A stretch of 6,760 nt of DNA. Source: CAZTLI01 sp964614375 (lineage in GTDB: Bacteria; Chloroflexota; Anaerolineae; Aggregatilineales; Phototrophicaceae). This document shows positions 5,106 to 6,760 of the stretch, piece after piece (the stretch's first letter is position 1; each line of letters begins with the position of its first letter). The stretch covers positions 1 through 6,760 of the forward strand of contig CAZTLI010000305.1 of assembly GCA_964614375.1 (NCBI GenBank), read 5' to 3'. The translations under genes and the position numbers were made by a program. The notes beneath the pieces are model-generated. The model did not search any database, had not been told where the DNA came from, and was given only the letters and a program-made list of their open reading frames with translations.

Positions 5106-6452
5106 TCAATCCCAGAAATCGTCAGGGAGTGTCAATTCGCGCGCAGGATGTTTGCCCGTTCGTGCCAGCCCTTCCCAATCCATCGCCATCAATTCTACAA
5201 AATCAGGATAGTCAGAGTGAGGCGGGAACTGCCATTCGGCAATGCTGCGGACCTGTATCTTACCCTGTGCGCGTTTAGTGACGATGACAAACGGCAGTCG
5301 GCGATATAAAGCGACAACTGCGGCATCGGATTCGTATGGGTCGGCACGCCGGGCGACCATCTCCAGTGCGCTGCGAATCCGCTTGGCGACGGATGGCCCC
5401 CGGAACGACCAGATTTGACGCGGCGCATCATCACGAGTCAACAGTGGGGCAACAGCCGCCGCTTCGTCAGCACGCACCTCGTCCAACAGCAAACAAGCAG
5501 GCTGCTTTTCCAGCGCCTCATGGACTTGTCCTTGCAAATTAATACCGGGACGCTCGTGCAGAGGCCACTGCACAACCAGCCGTTCTGCCCCTTGTGGCAA
5601 ACGCAATTCACCCGCCCGTTCGACAGCGATAATCGTTGACGGATTAGGGATATACTGTGCCAGAATAGACAGCAGCGTCGTTTTACCCGACTCGGTATCG
5701 CCAACGATTGCAACGCCATGCGGCGATTGCGCGATAGCCCATAGCAGGGTCACGGCCTGCTGCGTGAGCACCTCCGCAGCAACACAATCGTCGAAGGTCG
5801 GCAAATTTTCAGGATGCACCCGAATATCCGCGGTTAGTTGAATCGTCACGGGTGGGGCAGCGATGTTGATGCTAATGGGGCGGCCTTCAAACAGGATACC
5901 CGCTTCAATAATGGGTTCGTCAGGCCGCAGTTCCGCTCCACCCTCAATTAAGAGACGGTCAATGATGTCACGCAGGTGCGTCAAATCCTCAAAAACCGGG
6001 TCAAGCGTTGTGAAATCACCGTGCCCATAGCGGACTGCTATTTTGTCTGTGCCTTCAATCGCAATCGTCGTAATGCGGCTATCGCGAAACAGGTTATCCA
6101 GGGGTCCATACGAAAATAGTTCGGCATAGGCACGGCGAATCACGTTGGCTTGTTCTTCGGGTGATAACTGTACCGATTCAATGGCAAATACATAGTTGGC
6201 GATGTCCCGCACCAATTTCAAGCGTTCGGTCTCGGTAGTGGCTTCACGATAGGCCGCCGATTCTTTACGTCCGTGTTCATCAATGAAGGCAATACTAATC
6301 CGTTCGACCAGCGCCGCGAGTGACATCATGCGTGTCCCCATGCGCGATTCCAACAGGCGCGGTTCACGCCCTTTATCGGCATCCGTCCGCGGCAAATCGC
6401 GGGCGTCTATAACCGGGTTGTCATCATCGTGGTGATTATTGGAGTCCGTCAT
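5106..6452 (-). CDS. Divergent CpaF/TadA-like secretion ATPase
   Basis: A 448-residue P-loop ATPase related to the CpaF/TadA/VirB11 group that powers type II and IV secretion and Flp pilus assembly at the inner membrane face. Residues 1-40 are polar and acidic (NNHHDDDN at 5-12). Residues about 80-220 resemble the CpaF N-terminal domain, with SYGPLDNLF at 114-122 and ITTIAIEG at 127-134. Walker A is GDTESGKT at 251-258, the Asp-box-like segment is VERAGEL at 277-283, and Walker B is LLLDEV at 321-326 followed by RADEA. The usual His box (TIHAN) is not recognisable; about 344-352 reads PRQIWSFRG. That raises doubt about a standard motor cycle. No pilin, TadB/C or secretin gene is visible here. 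Its ATG overlaps the preceding stop as ATGA, and GGAGG lies ten bases upstream. The fold assignment is firm; the role is not. Confidence 0.85.
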   Translation of the reverse strand: MTDSNNHHDDDNPVIDARDLPRTDADKGREPRLLESRMGTRMMSLAALVERISIAFIDEHGRKESAAYREATTETERLKLVRDIANYVFAIESVQLSPEEQANVIRRAYAELFSYGPLDNLFRDSRITTIAIEGTDKIAVRYGHGDFTTLDPVFEDLTHLRDIIDRLLIEGGAELRPDEPIIEAGILFEGRPISINIAAPPVTIQLTADIRVHPENLPTFDDCVAAEVLTQQAVTLLWAIAQSPHGVAIVGDTESGKTTLLSILAQYIPNPSTIIAVERAGELRLPQGAERLVVQWPLHERPGINLQGQVHEALEKQPACLLLDEVRADEAAAVAPLLTRDDAPRQIWSFRGPSVAKRIRSALEMVARRADPYESDAAVVALYRRLPFVIVTKRAQGKIQVRSIAEWQFPPHSDYPDFVELMAMDWEGLARTGKHPARELTLPDDFWD

Positions 6453-6760
6453 TCTGTTATCGCCTCCAATTCGTCCCAGTTGATACGTTGCAAATCGGGG
6501 TTATCGCAGGGTCTACGCCCGACCTTCGCCATATCCACCCACTCACCACCTATCATCAAACGCACCACATCCATCGTGAAATCAGTGTTCGTATCACTGC
6601 CATTATTCAGAAAGGTCGAACCCACACCATAAGCATCGACAGGCACACGCAAACGCTCGAAATGTTCCACTTTTTCGCGATTGAATCCACCCGATACCAC
6701 AATCTGCACATTGTGACAGTATTGTTTTGCGGCATCCTCCAAATGGGCGGGCACATCCCA
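6449..6760 (-). CDS. pncB: Nicotinate phosphoribosyltransferase, C-terminal 103 residues (cut by window edge)
   Basis: C-terminal part of a cytoplasmic NAD-salvage enzyme that makes nicotinate mononucleotide from nicotinate and PRPP. The frame is open to the right edge, beginning WDVPAHLEDA. Seen are VVSGGFNREKVEHFE (SGGF at residues 23-26 of this fragment) and VPVDAYGVGS (39-48), which in this type II phosphoribosyltransferase fold form the phosphate-binding loops. Then come DFTMDVV and MAKVGRRPCDNPDLQRI, typical of the family's C-terminal end. The stop TGA overlaps the ATG of the next gene by one base in each direction (ATGA), so translation of the ATPase is probably coupled. The N-terminal domain and promoter are outside the window. 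Confidence 0.9.
   Translation of the reverse strand, partial: WDVPAHLEDAAKQYCHNVQIVVSGGFNREKVEHFERLRVPVDAYGVGSTFLNNGSDTNTDFTMDVVRLMIGGEWVDMAKVGRRPCDNPDLQRINWDELEAITE
6463..6467 (-). promoter_or_regulatory. Ribosome binding site of the ATPase gene, inside the pncB end
   Basis: The minus strand reads GGAGG ten bases before the ATG at 6452, within the last codons of the upstream gene. It supports this start and allows either re-initiation after the overlapping TGA or independent loading. Confidence 0.6.

Overview
The window is a compact bacterial chromosomal segment of moderate GC content with short intergenic gaps. I see no tRNA, rRNA, CRISPR array, insertion sequence or prophage. The style of the proteins (the AlaRS linker region, a CpaF-like ATPase, an FkbM methyltransferase and an 'adh_fam_2'-like zinc dehydrogenase) suggests a Chloroflexota or Anaerolineae-like environmental bacterium. 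That is an impression from remembered family sequences, not a proven assignment.

Layout. Positions 1-1380, minus strand: the N-terminal 460 residues of alanyl-tRNA synthetase, running off the left edge. Positions 1381-1575: a divergent control region holding several -10-like elements, two interleaved inverted repeats, a GCGCGCAA direct repeat and one perfect DnaA box. Positions 1576-2817, plus strand: complete tyrosyl-tRNA synthetase. Positions 2841-2870: a strong hairpin with a T-rich tail on the minus side, placed as a shared terminator between tyrS and the converging genes. Positions 2898-6760, minus strand: five genes transcribed leftward. In transcription order these are the C-terminal end of nicotinate phosphoribosyltransferase (running off the right edge), a divergent CpaF/TadA-like ATPase, an FkbM-family methyltransferase, a zinc-dependent alcohol dehydrogenase and an unrecognised 73-residue protein.

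How the genes relate. The two synthetases are head to head and share one control region, so their expression could be coordinated. The first four minus-strand genes look like one operon: an ATGA stop/start overlap couples the phosphoribosyltransferase to the ATPase, and the next two gaps are 21 and 20 bp. Their products (NAD salvage, secretion-type ATPase, methyl transfer, alcohol/aldehyde redox) form no pathway I can name. The last small gene follows after 91 bp and may be co-transcribed or have its own promoter. The least conventional items are the ATPase, which keeps its Walker motifs but lacks the family's usual His box, and the synthetase control region. I found no convincing complete new system.
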